64,000 bases of DNA from Gammaproteobacteria bacterium (GCA_030432755.1 JAUILZ010000006.1:1-64000), one strand, 5' to 3'. Positions 46,598-58,564 are shown, numbered from the stretch's first letter. The notes: generated by a model not told the origin, from the letters alone. Made by a program: numbers and translations.

Positions 46598-47554
46598 ATG
46601 CCGGTGGCCCCCAGCCTGACCAACAATACCCGCGGCATCCTCTGCCTGGTCGGGGCGGTGGTTTTTCTGACCTTCAGCGACGCCATCATCAAGTGGCTGA
46701 GCGACACCTATCCGTTGCACGAGATCACCCTGGTGCGGGCATTGGTCGCGCTACTGGTGGTTTTGGTCATCGTGCGCCTCGAGGGCGGGTTATCGCTGCT
46801 GCGCACCCGGCGGCCGCTGCTGCACCTCTTTCGCGGCCTGCTGCTGGTGGTCGCCAACATGTTTTTCTTCCTCGGCCTGTCGGTGATGCCGCTGGCGCTG
46901 GTGGTGGCGCTGTTCTTTACCGCGCCGCTGTTCATCTGCCTGCTGGCGCGGCCGATCCTGGGCGAAGTGGTGGGCCCGGCGCGCTGGATCGCCATCGTCG
47001 TGGGGCTCGGTGGCGTGGCGGTCATGGTCCAGCCTTGGAGCGCGAGCTTCACCTGGTCCGCGGTGCTGCCGGTACTGGCCGCCCTGACCTACGCCGCGAT
47101 GATCATGGTGACCCGCCGCCTCGGCATGAAGGACACCGCGGGCACTCTGGCCTTCTACATCCAGGTGGCCTTCCTGCTGGTCAGCGTGACGAGCGGCCTG
47201 GTGATGGGCAATGGCCGCTTCGACGTTTTCGAGCAGCCCACGCTCGGCTTCCTGTTCCGCGCATGGACCTGGCCCAGCCCGGGTGACCTCTGGCTGCTCA
47301 CGATCTGCGGCGTGATCGTGGCCGGTGGGGCCTACCTCCTGTCCCAGGCCTACCGTCTCGCCCAGGCCTCGGTGGTGGCGCCGTTCGAGTACACCTCCCT
47401 GCCGTTCGCGGTACTCGTCGGCTACTTCGCCTGGGGAGACCTGCCGGGACTGCGCGATGCCGTGGGAAGCGTGCTTATCGTCGGCAGCGGCCTGCTGGTG
47501 GTCTATCACGAGTCCCGGGCGCGGCGGCTGTCGGTGAAGAGGGCCCCCGTGTGA
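46598..47554 (+). CDS. DMT-superfamily (EamA) transporter
   Basis: This is a 318-residue inner-membrane protein with ten predicted helices in two EamA repeats (GILCLVGAVVFLTFSDAIIKWLS in the first, YAAMIMVTRRLGMKDTAG at the start of the second). Members export amino acids, riboflavin or other small metabolites; the cargo is unknown. The ATG at 46598 is used because the upstream 64 codons are not membrane-like. CTATACTTGG about 25 bases upstream resembles a -10 element. Confidence 0.88.
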   Translation: MPVAPSLTNNTRGILCLVGAVVFLTFSDAIIKWLSDTYPLHEITLVRALVALLVVLVIVRLEGGLSLLRTRRPLLHLFRGLLLVVANMFFFLGLSVMPLALVVALFFTAPLFICLLARPILGEVVGPARWIAIVVGLGGVAVMVQPWSASFTWSAVLPVLAALTYAAMIMVTRRLGMKDTAGTLAFYIQVAFLLVSVTSGLVMGNGRFDVFEQPTLGFLFRAWTWPSPGDLWLLTICGVIVAGGAYLLSQAYRLAQASVVAPFEYTSLPFAVLVGYFAWGDLPGLRDAVGSVLIVGSGLLVVYHESRARRLSVKRAPV

Positions 47555-47617
47555 GCGCCACGGCGCCGCCTTCGCTCTCCCGGCTACCGCCCATTTGTGC
47601 CAGAATCCGCCCATGCC

Positions 47618-48406
47618 ATGACGACCCCCGACCAGACCGCCGAATTCCTGCTGGATCACCGAGAAAAGCAGGAACCCGTGGACAATATCCCGGAAGATCT
47701 CTATCCCGCCTCGCCTGCTGACGCCTTCCTGGTGCAGGAACGGGTGGTGGCCCGCCGACTCGCTGCCCATGACGGCAAGCCCGTCGGCTACAAGATCGCC
47801 TGCACCAACCAGCGGGTCATCGACCTGCTGAACGTGAGCGGACCGTTCCCCGGCCGGCTCATGAGCCATTCCACGCATGAAAGCGGCGCTACCCTGCCCG
47901 CCGCGGATTTCCGCCTGCGCGTCATGGAGGCGGAGTTCGCCTTTGAACTCGGCGAAGATGTACCACCTGGGGAGCTGCCGCACACTGCAGAAACCATCCG
48001 CCCCTACGTAACCGCCTTTGTGCCCGGGCTCGAGATCGTCGACCACAGCTACAACGATTTCACCATCGTGGGCGAAGCGGCGATCATCGCCGATAACGCG
48101 ATTCACGGCGCCGCATTGTTCGGCGCGCCGGTGCCGGAGTGGGGGTCGATCGATTTCGTCCATCATGCCGTGACCATGCAGGTCAACGGCGAGACATTCA
48201 CCACCGGCAGCGGTGAAAACGTACTCGGCGATCCGCTCTACGCGCTGGCCTGGCTGGCCAATCACCTGGCCGGCCGCGGCATCACGCTGCGCGCCGGCGA
48301 GCGGGTACTGACCGGCACCGCGGGCCAGATCTACCTGGCCAAAGCCGGCGACACCATTCGCGCGGATTTCGGCGCGATCGGCGACGTGAACGTCACGTTT
48401 CAATAG
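47618..48406 (+). CDS. 2-keto-4-pentenoate hydratase / HpaH-like (FAH superfamily)
   Basis: This 262-residue protein has the 2-keto-4-pentenoate hydratase layout: GYKIACTNQRVIDLLNVSGPFPGRL, then the metal-binding MEAEFAFELGED (Glu-x-Glu) and later GSGENVLGDPLYALAWLANHLA and RVLTGTAGQIYLAKAGDTIRADF. It would hydrate an unsaturated keto acid from aromatic catabolism, but no other catabolic genes are nearby, so related decarboxylase or unknown reactions are possible. An alternative ATG at 47597 adds seven residues. The aminotransferase gene follows after 15 bp. Confidence 0.85.
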   Translation: MTTPDQTAEFLLDHREKQEPVDNIPEDLYPASPADAFLVQERVVARRLAAHDGKPVGYKIACTNQRVIDLLNVSGPFPGRLMSHSTHESGATLPAADFRLRVMEAEFAFELGEDVPPGELPHTAETIRPYVTAFVPGLEIVDHSYNDFTIVGEAAIIADNAIHGAALFGAPVPEWGSIDFVHHAVTMQVNGETFTTGSGENVLGDPLYALAWLANHLAGRGITLRAGERVLTGTAGQIYLAKAGDTIRADFGAIGDVNVTFQ

Positions 48407-48421
48407 ATCAGACCTCACCCA

Positions 48422-49339
48422 ATGACTACTCTGGCGTATTTCGAAGGCGGCATCGTCCCCATCGACCAGGCAAAGATCAGCATCACCAATCACACCTTCC
48501 ATTACGGCACCGGCTGTTTCGCCGGTATCCGCGGCTACTGGAACGCCAATCGGGAGCAGCTCTATGTGTTCCGCCTCGCGGATCACTACACCCGCTTTCT
48601 CCACAGCTGCCGCCTGCTGTTCAGCGATATCGGCATGGACAACGACGCGCTGTGCTCAGCCACCCTGGAGCTGTTGCGCCAGGAAGGCTGGCGCGAAAAC
48701 GTCTACATCCGCCCCATCGCGTACAAGGACGAGGGAGTGTTCCGGGTCTGGTTGCACGACGCAAAGGACAAGGTAGCGATCTTCAGCCAGCCCACCGGAG
48801 GCTACCTGCCGGACGACAAGGGCATCACGGTCTGCGTCAGCAGCTGGCGGCGGGTGGACGACACCGCCATCCCCGCCCGCGGCAAGGTCAACGGCACCTA
48901 CGTCAACAGCTCGCTGGCGAAAAGCGAGGCGATGCTGTCCGGCTTCAACGAGGCGATCCTGCTGAACCAGGACGGCCATGTTTCCGAGGCCACGGCGGCG
49001 AACTTCTTCATGGTGCGCGGCGGCACGCTCGTGACACCCCCGATCACCGCCAACCTGCTGGAGGGCGTGGTGCGCCGTTCCCTGGTGGAACTGGCGCGCG
49101 ACCGGCTCGGTATCCCGGTGGAAGAGCGCAACATCGACCGCTCGGAACTCTACATGGCGGACGAGGCCTTCTTCTGTGGCACCGGGGTGCAGATGGCTGC
49201 GGTCGGCGCCATCGATCATCGTCCCATCGGCAACGGCGGCAAGGGAGACGTCACCCGCCAACTGGGAGACCTTTTCTATCGCGTGCTCACAGGCGAGGAG
49301 CCGGACTACGCCCACTGGGTAACCCCGGTCCATTCCTGA
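48422..49339 (+). CDS. ilvE: branched-chain amino acid aminotransferase
   Basis: This 305-residue class IV PLP aminotransferase has HYGTGCFAGIRGY, the PLP-binding Lys155 in RGKVNGTYVNSSLAK, and the LNQDGHVSEATAANFFMVRGG motif with EATAAN that holds the cofactor. Length and motifs fit IlvE, which interconverts branched-chain amino acids and their keto acids with glutamate. D-amino acid aminotransferase is less likely because of length and the ilvE-type GCFAGIR motif. Confidence 0.9.
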   Translation: MTTLAYFEGGIVPIDQAKISITNHTFHYGTGCFAGIRGYWNANREQLYVFRLADHYTRFLHSCRLLFSDIGMDNDALCSATLELLRQEGWRENVYIRPIAYKDEGVFRVWLHDAKDKVAIFSQPTGGYLPDDKGITVCVSSWRRVDDTAIPARGKVNGTYVNSSLAKSEAMLSGFNEAILLNQDGHVSEATAANFFMVRGGTLVTPPITANLLEGVVRRSLVELARDRLGIPVEERNIDRSELYMADEAFFCGTGVQMAAVGAIDHRPIGNGGKGDVTRQLGDLFYRVLTGEEPDYAHWVTPVHS

Positions 49340-49433
49340 TTCCTTCCGGCCTCGCGGCGCCGCCACGGCTGACATCGCAGGATCCTGGACGTCGTTTATA
49401 CTTCCCGTACTCGGCATTCCGTCCTCCAGTCCC

Positions 49434-49850
49434 ATGAAAGCCACCCTCCGGAAAACCGGCAAGATCGCCTTCGAGGCCACCACCGACAGTGGTCATGTTT
49501 TTACCATCGACGGCTCCCCCGACCATGGCGGCGCCAACGCCGGCCCACGGCCGATGGAGCTGGTGCTGTGCGCCCTTGGCGGCTGCAGCGGTATCGACGT
49601 GGCGCTGATCCTGGAGAAGAGCCGCCAGAGTGTCAGCGGCTGCACCATCGATATCGACGCACAGCGCGCGGACACCGTGCCGGCGGTATTCACCGACATC
49701 CACGTGCACTACACCGTCAGTGGCAAGGATCTCGACGAGAAGAAGGTGGCGCGTGCGGTGAGTCTGTCCATGGAAAAGTACTGCTCGGTGACGAAGATGC
49801 TGGAACAATCAGTGAACATCACTCACGACTTCAGCATCGTGGCGGACTGA
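49434..49850 (+). CDS. OsmC/YhfA-family protein
   Basis: This 138-residue protein has the OsmC fold with both redox cysteines: one in LVLCALGGCSGIDV and one in SMEKYCSVTKML. OsmC and Ohr relatives reduce organic hydroperoxides; the YhfA subgroup, which this resembles in length, has no firm function. It stands alone with its own short leader, in which TTATACTT near 49395 could be a -10 element. Confidence 0.88.
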   Translation: MKATLRKTGKIAFEATTDSGHVFTIDGSPDHGGANAGPRPMELVLCALGGCSGIDVALILEKSRQSVSGCTIDIDAQRADTVPAVFTDIHVHYTVSGKDLDEKKVARAVSLSMEKYCSVTKMLEQSVNITHDFSIVAD

Positions 49851-49904
49851 TCGGGCGCGCCGGGGTCCGTGACGGCCCGCCGGCAAACCTGATATAAGAT
49901 TCCC

Positions 49905-50966
49905 ATGGAACAGATTTCCGGCTGGATCAAACGCCAGTTGTCCAACCCGCAGGTGGTGTTTCTCGCCGCTGCGCTGGTGGTCCTGTCTGTCATCATCGTC
50001 TACGCGGGCAACATGCTCGCACCGGTGCTCGCGAGCATCGTCATCGCCTACCTGCTGGACGGCATCATCCGCCGCCTGCAGATATTGCACCTCCCGCGCT
50101 GGATCGGTATCTGGCTCGTGTTCACCGCCTTCATGCTGTTCCTGGTGGCGATCATATTCTGGCTGTTGCCGACGTTGTACACCCAGCTCACCCAGGTGGT
50201 GGCGCAGATTCCGGCCATGCTGAGCCAGGGCCAGTCAGCACTGATGACGCTGCCGGTTGAGTATCCCGAGCTGTTCTCCCAGGAACAGGTGCTGGATATC
50301 ATCAACAGCCTGCGCGCAGAGCTCACCGACCTCGGACAGCGCGCGCTCGCGAATTCACTTTATGGCGTCACCAGCATCATCACCCTGCTGATCTACGTCA
50401 TCCTGCTGCCGATCCTGATTTTCTTCTTTCTCAAGGACAAGGACCGCATCCTCCTCTGGACCCGCGACCTGCTGCCGAGCGACAACCAGCTCGCGATCAA
50501 GGTCTGGCACGATGTCGACGTGCAGATCGGCAACTACGTGCGTGGCAAATTCTGGGAAATCCTGATCGTCTGGTGGGCGAGCTTCATGACGTTTTCGCTG
50601 CTGGGGCTGCAGTACGCCATGCTGCTCTCGGTTCTGGTAGGACTTTCCGTGTTGATTCCATACATCGGCGCCGCGGTCGTCACGGTGCCGGTGGTGGTGA
50701 TCGCCTACTTCCAGTGGGGCCTGACGAGCGAGTTCTATTACCTCGTCGGCGCCTATCTCATCATCCAGGCGCTGGATGGCAACCTGCTGGTGCCACTGCT
50801 GTTTTCCGAGGTGGTCAATCTGCATCCCGTGGCGATCATCGTCGCGGTACTATTCTTCGGGGGCCTGTTCGGGGTGTGGGGGGTGTTCTTCGCCATCCCG
50901 CTGGCGACCGTGGTGCAGGCCATCATGATGGCATGGCCACGCGGCGCGGAGCCTGCAGCGAACTGA
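49905..50966 (+). CDS. AI-2E family transporter (PerM-like)
   Basis: This is a 353-residue inner-membrane protein with seven or eight helices, including ILPILIFFFLKDKDRI and the PYIGAAVVTVPVVVIAYFQWG segment, then LDGNLLVPLLFSEVVNLHPVAIIV, the usual family end. Members of this family have been linked to autoinducer-2 export or sodium/proton exchange; neither can be assigned here. GATATAAG about 20 bases before the ATG looks like a -10 element, leaving a very short leader. Confidence 0.9.
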   Translation: MEQISGWIKRQLSNPQVVFLAAALVVLSVIIVYAGNMLAPVLASIVIAYLLDGIIRRLQILHLPRWIGIWLVFTAFMLFLVAIIFWLLPTLYTQLTQVVAQIPAMLSQGQSALMTLPVEYPELFSQEQVLDIINSLRAELTDLGQRALANSLYGVTSIITLLIYVILLPILIFFFLKDKDRILLWTRDLLPSDNQLAIKVWHDVDVQIGNYVRGKFWEILIVWWASFMTFSLLGLQYAMLLSVLVGLSVLIPYIGAAVVTVPVVVIAYFQWGLTSEFYYLVGAYLIIQALDGNLLVPLLFSEVVNLHPVAIIVAVLFFGGLFGVWGVFFAIPLATVVQAIMMAWPRGAEPAAN

Positions 50967-51027
50967 ACCCGACCGGCGCGGCGCCGGGCCGGTGTCCGTG
51001 CGCGGTGAAGCCGTCGCTACCCTGCCG

Positions 51028-51336
51028 ATGAAACCCGTCTACCACGCCGCCACCCTGGTGGATGCCCAGGTATTTGCTGACTGCCTCGAGGGCAATGGAA
51101 TTCCCTGCGTGGTGCTGCAGCAAAACGCAGTCGGTGGGCTCGGGGAGTTGCCGGTTATCGGACCGGAGGTCTGGATACGTCGCGATGAAGACCAGGTTCG
51201 CGCCATCGAGCTGGTGGCAATGCTGGAGCGGGACATCGCGGCGCAGCGAGACGATTTGCAGCGCCACTGCGAACATTGTAACGAGACCAGCCCCGCGGGA
51301 TTCGACATCTGCTGGCGCTGCGGCCGGGCTTTCTGA
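51028..51336 (+). CDS. DUF2007-type protein with C-terminal zinc ribbon
   Basis: This 102-residue protein starts with a DUF2007 (putative signal-transducing, PII-like ferredoxin-fold) domain, VYHAATLVDAQVFADCLEGNGIPCVV. It ends in a zinc ribbon of two CxxC pairs: CEHCNETSPAGFDICWRCG. The ATG at 51028 agrees with family starts; a GTG at 50992 would add 12 residues. It lies five bases before mrcB, suggesting co-expression, but the function is unknown. Confidence 0.8.
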   Translation: MKPVYHAATLVDAQVFADCLEGNGIPCVVLQQNAVGGLGELPVIGPEVWIRRDEDQVRAIELVAMLERDIAAQRDDLQRHCEHCNETSPAGFDICWRCGRAF

Positions 51337-51341
51337 TTATC

Positions 51342-53750
51342 GTGGCGGCACGCAAAAAGAAACGCACCACGCGCAGGAAACGGGGTCGCCGGTCCTCGCC
51401 TTCCAGGCACGGCTGGTTTCGCGGCGTTGTTCTTCCCACCACGCTGAAACTCGCCCTGCTGGTCGCGCTGGGAATCGCGGCGACATTGTTCTATTTCGAT
51501 CGGGACATCCAGCGCCAGCTCAACGAGGGGGTACATCCGCAGCCGGCCCACCTGTACGCCCGTCCGCCAGCGATCACTTCCCGGGATGGCGCCGGGCGGG
51601 ATCGGGTCATCGCACTCCTTGACCGGCGCGGCTACCGCCGGGTTTCGCGCATCGACGGACCGGGCAGCTACGTGCTCGCTGACAACCGGATGGATATCTA
51701 TCCGGGCGCCGTGCCGGGATACCCGGAGCAGGCCTACCCGGTGCGGCTCGAATTCCGGGGGGGGCGGCTGGCGCGCATCCTGCGTCATTCCGACGGAACC
51801 GAACTGGAGGCAATACGCCTGGAGCCGCTACCCATCGGCAGCCTGCAGCTCGGTCCTTACGAGGACCGCATCGCGCTCAAGCTGCACCAGATGCCGGAGC
51901 TGCTGATCCGTGCGCTGCTGGCCATGGAGGATCGCAACTTCGAGACGCATATCGGCGTTGACGCGGTCGCCATTGTCCGCGCCTTAATCAACAACATCCT
52001 GCATGGCGATGCCATCCAGGGCGGCAGCACCATCACGCAGCAACTGGTGAAGAACCTCTTCCTCAGTCCGGAGCGATCACTTTCGCGAAAGGTTACCGAG
52101 GCCCTCATGGCCATCGCCATGGAGATCCGCTACTCCAAGGCGGAGATTCTCGAGCTCTACCTGAACGAGATTTTTCTTGGCCAGGCAGGCAATCGCGCGG
52201 TGCACGGTTTCGCCCTGGCCAGCGAATACTACTTTGGACGGCCACTGGACCAGCTGCGCCTGCACGAGACCGCGATGCTGGTGGGCATGATTCCCGCGCC
52301 GTCCTTCTACAATCCACACCGCCATCCGGAGCGCGCATTGGCCCGACGCAACCTGGTGCTTGGCAAGCTTGCCGAGGTCGGGGCCATAACCAAAAGCACC
52401 GCGGATACCCTGTCGCAGAAGCCGCTCGATATCGCCCCGTACGTCGACCGCGGGAGTGGCAGCTATCCCGCCTATGTCGACTATCTGCATCGCCAGGTAC
52501 GGCAATTTTTTCCGGAAGAGGTACTGCGCCGCGACGGCATCCGCCTGTATACCACCCTGGACACTGACACCCAGGACATCGCGCAAGAATCGCTGAGCGA
52601 AACCCTGGGCCGACTGGAAACCGATCATGGCATGACGGCTGGCACTCTCCAGGGCGCGGCAATCGTGCTGGATGTCACCACGGGCGACATCCTCGCTCTC
52701 GTTGGTGACCGCAAGTCGGGATACTCGGGGTTCAATCGCGCGGTGGATGCGCAGCGGCCCATCGGGTCACTGGTCAAACCGCTGGTTTATTTGACCGCGC
52801 TGGAACGACCACGCCGGTATACCCTGGGCAGCGTTGTCGAGGACGCGCCCCTGACACTACAACCCGAACGCGGACAGACCTGGTCGCCGCAAAACTATGA
52901 CCGGATCTTCCGCGGCCCGGTCACTCTTCTCGAGGCACTGACGCGCTCCTACAATGTACCGACCGTGCGCCTGGGTATCGATCTCGGCATCGACGCGGTG
53001 GCGGAAACCATCAACCGGCTCGGGGTACGCAAGGATATCCCGCGCTACCCATCGATGCTGCTCGGCGCAACCGAACACAGCCCGCTGGAAGTCGCCCAGC
53101 TCTACCAGTCAATCGCCAATCGCGGCCTACGCATTCCGCTCAGGGCGATCAGCGGAATCAATGATCGCGATGGGCGCGAGGTTGCCCGATTCCCGAGCAG
53201 GCCCGAGCGGGTGATCGATCCCGGTCCGGCCTACCTCATCGACTTCGCACTCAAGCAGGTGGCCCTGCGCGGCACGGCGGCACGTCTCGGTCAGTCTTTT
53301 TCCCCGAGCCTTGGGCTCGCGGGCAAGACGGGCACTACGGATGATTATCGCGACAGCTGGTTCGCGGGCTACAGTGGAAACCTCGTCACCGTTGCCTGGG
53401 TCGGGCGCGACGATAACCGCCCCATCGGCCTGACCGGCGCCGGCGGAGCGATGCGCATCTGGCAGGACATCATGGATTCTCTCGACCTCGCCGCGGCGGA
53501 TTTCCCGTCGCCGGAAAACGTGCATGAACTGGAGATCGATCCCGCCAGCGGACTGCTCGCCCGAGGCGGTTGCCGTGATCGCATCCGCGTGCCGGTGATG
53601 GATGAAAGCCGAATCACGGAATATGCCCCCTGCGCCGGCCTGCTCGGTCGCGTCCACAACTGGTTCAACATCCAGCTCGGCGAGCCGGATTCGGTACCCC
53701 GCGAGGCGTTACCACCTGAGCCAGTCGACGACACCGACAAACGGCGCTGA
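51342..53750 (+). CDS. mrcB: bifunctional penicillin-binding protein 1b
   Basis: This 802-residue inner-membrane enzyme polymerises and cross-links peptidoglycan. A basic cytoplasmic tail (RKKKRTTRRKRGRR) precedes one membrane helix near residues 30-50. A UB2H domain (LYARPPAI ... LEPLPIGSLQ) marks it as PBP1b and is the LpoB contact site in Escherichia coli. The GT51 catalytic Glu is in MEDRNFETH (about residue 196), with GGSTITQQLVKN downstream. The transpeptidase has SLVK (Ser at about 475), SYN in TRSYNVPT and KTGTT near 662. The start is GTG, five bases after the preceding gene. Confidence 0.95.
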   Translation: MAARKKKRTTRRKRGRRSSPSRHGWFRGVVLPTTLKLALLVALGIAATLFYFDRDIQRQLNEGVHPQPAHLYARPPAITSRDGAGRDRVIALLDRRGYRRVSRIDGPGSYVLADNRMDIYPGAVPGYPEQAYPVRLEFRGGRLARILRHSDGTELEAIRLEPLPIGSLQLGPYEDRIALKLHQMPELLIRALLAMEDRNFETHIGVDAVAIVRALINNILHGDAIQGGSTITQQLVKNLFLSPERSLSRKVTEALMAIAMEIRYSKAEILELYLNEIFLGQAGNRAVHGFALASEYYFGRPLDQLRLHETAMLVGMIPAPSFYNPHRHPERALARRNLVLGKLAEVGAITKSTADTLSQKPLDIAPYVDRGSGSYPAYVDYLHRQVRQFFPEEVLRRDGIRLYTTLDTDTQDIAQESLSETLGRLETDHGMTAGTLQGAAIVLDVTTGDILALVGDRKSGYSGFNRAVDAQRPIGSLVKPLVYLTALERPRRYTLGSVVEDAPLTLQPERGQTWSPQNYDRIFRGPVTLLEALTRSYNVPTVRLGIDLGIDAVAETINRLGVRKDIPRYPSMLLGATEHSPLEVAQLYQSIANRGLRIPLRAISGINDRDGREVARFPSRPERVIDPGPAYLIDFALKQVALRGTAARLGQSFSPSLGLAGKTGTTDDYRDSWFAGYSGNLVTVAWVGRDDNRPIGLTGAGGAMRIWQDIMDSLDLAAADFPSPENVHELEIDPASGLLARGGCRDRIRVPVMDESRITEYAPCAGLLGRVHNWFNIQLGEPDSVPREALPPEPVDDTDKRR

Positions 53751-53761
53751 ATCCTGCCACT

Positions 53762-54637
53762 TTATTCCGCAACGACTCCAGTCTCTTGCGCCACGGGTGC
53801 TTCCACCTTGCGATCATCGCGCCTTCCCAGCACCGCCGTGATCACCGCGCCGGCGAGCATCACCAGCCAGCAGAGATAGATCCAGATAAAAAAGATCGGT
53901 ATTGAGGCGAGCGCGCCGTAGATGACCTCGTAGGAAGGGAAGTTGATGATGTAGTAACCGAATCCCAGCTTGGTGAGTTCGAACAGGATCGCGGCGATGA
54001 CTCCACCGGTCAGAGCATGGCGAAACTTCACGTCTGTGTTCGGAATCGCCATGTAGAACAGGATGTAGGCGCCGAGCTCCAGCAGGAACGGCAGGTAACG
54101 CGCCAAAGTCGCGGTCAGTCCATCCAGCAGCACCCCGCCCTGCGTCGCGGCCAGAGACAACATCGTCGACGACATCGACAGGCTTACGGCGATCAATACC
54201 GGCCCCAGAGTCAGCGTTGCCCAGTACACCAGCAGGCGAACGAACAGCTTGCGGCCCCTCTTCACCCGCCAGATATCGTTGAATGCATCCTCGATGGTAA
54301 ACAGGAGCAGCAGGCTGCTGGCGATCAGGAACAGCAGGCCGAGCGCCGTGAGCTGGCCCGCCTTGTCGGAAAACTGGCGCAGGTGGGTGCGCACGGCGTC
54401 CCCCGAGGCGGGGACGAAGTTGCGGAAGATCATGTCTTCCAGCCATACCTGCCAGGTCTCGAACACAGGAAACAGCGACAGCATGGCAAACAGAACCGTC
54501 GCCAGCGGCACCAGTGCAAGCAGCGTGGTAAACGACAGCGCCGCGGCGACGCGCGCACAGCGATCGGTGTCGAAATCCGCCCAGACGTCCTGGGCCAGGT
54601 GCAGAAGGTAGTTCCCGGTTTGCGCCAGTGATTGCAC
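53762..54637 (-). CDS. YihY/BrkB-family inner-membrane protein
   Basis: This is a 291-residue protein with six helices and the conserved RVAAALSFTTLLALVPLATVLFAMLS and WRVKRGRKLFVRLLVYWATLTLGP segments of the YihY/BrkB family (formerly called ribonuclease BN). The molecular role is not settled. It is convergent with mrcB and divergent from arsC. Confidence 0.88.
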   Translation of the reverse strand: MQSLAQTGNYLLHLAQDVWADFDTDRCARVAAALSFTTLLALVPLATVLFAMLSLFPVFETWQVWLEDMIFRNFVPASGDAVRTHLRQFSDKAGQLTALGLLFLIASSLLLLFTIEDAFNDIWRVKRGRKLFVRLLVYWATLTLGPVLIAVSLSMSSTMLSLAATQGGVLLDGLTATLARYLPFLLELGAYILFYMAIPNTDVKFRHALTGGVIAAILFELTKLGFGYYIINFPSYEVIYGALASIPIFFIWIYLCWLVMLAGAVITAVLGRRDDRKVEAPVAQETGVVAE

Positions 54638-54703
54638 GCGTATTGCCTGGTTCGAGTGAGGGTTTTATAGTCGACGCAGTATAGCAGTTCGATCTGATTC
54701 ACC

Positions 54704-55051
54704 ATGACCCGCATCTACCACAACCCGCGCTGTTCCAAGTCACGTGCCACGCTGGCACTTCTCGAGGAACGCGGAATAGAGCCCGAAGTGATCCGCTACC
54801 TGGACACGCCGCCAGACGCCGACACGCTGCGCTCGATCACGGGATCGATGGGTTGTTCCATCCGCGATCTTCTACGCAAGAATGAAACTGTCTATCGGGA
54901 GCTCGGTATTGCAGGCATCGATGACGAGGCGGTGCTTATCGACCTGGTCGTCGCCAATCCGATCCTGCTTGAGCGTCCCATCGTGGTACATGACGGTCGC
55001 GCAGCCATTGGCAGACCGCCGGAGAACGTGCTCTCGCTTTTTCTTTCCTGA
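54704..55051 (+). CDS. arsC: arsenate reductase (glutaredoxin type)
   Basis: This 115-residue ArsC/Spx-family protein has the single catalytic Cys in YHNPRCSKSRATLALLEERG. The arginine residues that hold arsenate are expected in LLRKNE and in the ILLERPIVVHDGRAAIGRPPENV stretch, which is the family's typical end. It would reduce arsenate with glutathione and glutaredoxin. No arsR or arsB lies nearby, so YffB-like orphans with other roles are possible. Confidence 0.88.
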   Translation: MTRIYHNPRCSKSRATLALLEERGIEPEVIRYLDTPPDADTLRSITGSMGCSIRDLLRKNETVYRELGIAGIDDEAVLIDLVVANPILLERPIVVHDGRAAIGRPPENVLSLFLS

Positions 55052-55077
55052 CAAAGGACCTTGACCCGGAGAATCTC

Positions 55078-55647
55078 ATGAACAAGGCAATAGATACCGT
55101 CAGCTTTACCCGTATGGAGGACGGCACGCGGGAGGACTATGAACTGTTGGCGGGCTACGAAGAAGCGGCCATTCGCACCCTGCCCGCCCGGCTGCTAACC
55201 GCACTGGAGCAGCTCGATGGCTGCATCGAGGGTTACAAGGTGTCGCGCCTCGAACACTCCCTGCAATCGGCTACCCGGGCCTGGGAAGCGGGCGAGGACG
55301 AGGAGATGGTGGTGGCAGCCCTGCTACATGATATCGGCGACGTCCTTGCGCCTGCGTCACACAGCGAAATGGCGGCGGCCATCCTCCGACCCTACGTTTC
55401 CGAGCGCATTCACTGGATCGTCAAGCACCATGGTCTTTTTCAGACCTATTACTATGCGCATCACTTTGACAAGGACCGCCACGCGCGGGACCGCCTGCGT
55501 GACCATCCGTGGTACCAGGACTGTATCGACTTCTGCGCCAACTACGACCAGAACTGCTTTGATCCGGATTACCGGTCGAAGCCGCTAGAATTCTTTCGCC
55601 CCATGGTGGAACGGGTGATGTCGAACCCGCGGGAGTATCTCGCCTGA
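55078..55647 (+). CDS. HD-domain protein, PhnZ/MIOX-like candidate diiron oxygenase
   Basis: This 189-residue HD-domain protein has the metal-ligand series His60 (RLEHSLQSA), His84-Asp85 (ALLHDIGD), His95 (SHSEMAA), His117 (IVKHHGL) and Asp157 (NYDQNCFDPDY), the six-ligand pattern of mixed-valence diiron oxygenases such as PhnZ and MIOX. The FCANYDQNCFDPDYRSKPLE block is close to PhnZ-like proteins. No PhnY-type partner is adjacent, so the substrate may be different from a phosphonate. GGAG lies upstream of the ATG. Hydrolase activity remains possible. Confidence 0.7.
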   Translation: MNKAIDTVSFTRMEDGTREDYELLAGYEEAAIRTLPARLLTALEQLDGCIEGYKVSRLEHSLQSATRAWEAGEDEEMVVAALLHDIGDVLAPASHSEMAAAILRPYVSERIHWIVKHHGLFQTYYYAHHFDKDRHARDRLRDHPWYQDCIDFCANYDQNCFDPDYRSKPLEFFRPMVERVMSNPREYLA

Positions 55648-55659
55648 AACCGATTCTGA

Positions 55660-58214
<2,555 letters not shown>

Positions 58215-58228
58215 CTATAAACTTTTGA

Positions 58229-58237
58229 ATTATATCA
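58229..58237 (-). promoter_or_regulatory. extended -10 promoter of gyrB
   Basis: On the minus strand TGATATAAT (a perfect TATAAT with an upstream TG) lies 33 bases before the gyrB ATG, giving a leader of about 26 bases. There is no good -35 hexamer, as is common for extended -10 promoters. Confidence 0.5.
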
Positions 58238-58383
58238 CTAAATACGTGCCCACCCGGGGTTTCGGCCACTCGAAAATGAATTAAATTATCCATTTAAATC
58301 AGATAGTTGTGAGCCTGCACCACGAACTCGTACAATGGGCACTGTTTTCTTGTGAGGGTTTCCCGGCTTATCTGGCTCTGAGT

Positions 58384-58432
58384 CTATATTTTATTTAGTT
58401 AAAACAATAGTTTAATGTTATAAAATAAATTG
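58384..58432. other. AT-rich block near parS (possible unwinding region)
   Basis: About 49 bases made almost only of A and T in an otherwise GC-rich chromosome, lying between gyrB and the first parS. It could be an easily melted part of the origin or promoter DNA. No perfect DnaA box is next to it. Confidence 0.35.
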
Positions 58433-58548
58433 ATGGTCGTCCTGGCCATGCGGCACATACCCGGAAAAGCCATTTGGGTAAGTAAAAAGGTTTCCGGTTG
58501 AATAAGCACCCGCTTCCCTCCCCGGATTCTGTGTTGCGAATCTGAATA

Positions 58549-58564
58549 TGTTTCACGTGAAACA
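58549..58564. promoter_or_regulatory. parS: parS site 1
   Basis: TGTTTCACGTGAAACA, a perfect 16-bp palindrome identical to the consensus ParB-binding parS. ParB loading here would start chromosome segregation near the origin. parA and parB are not in the window. Confidence 0.92.

Noticed and set aside
46790..48604. 604-residue open frame on the minus strand
   Set aside because: It lies antisense to the EamA transporter, the hydratase and the aminotransferase start, all of which have clear family motifs; its composition is that of GC-rich antisense sequence.
48652..49437. 261-residue plus-strand frame
   Set aside because: Shifted frame inside the branched-chain aminotransferase gene, rich in Arg/Gly/Pro with no motif.
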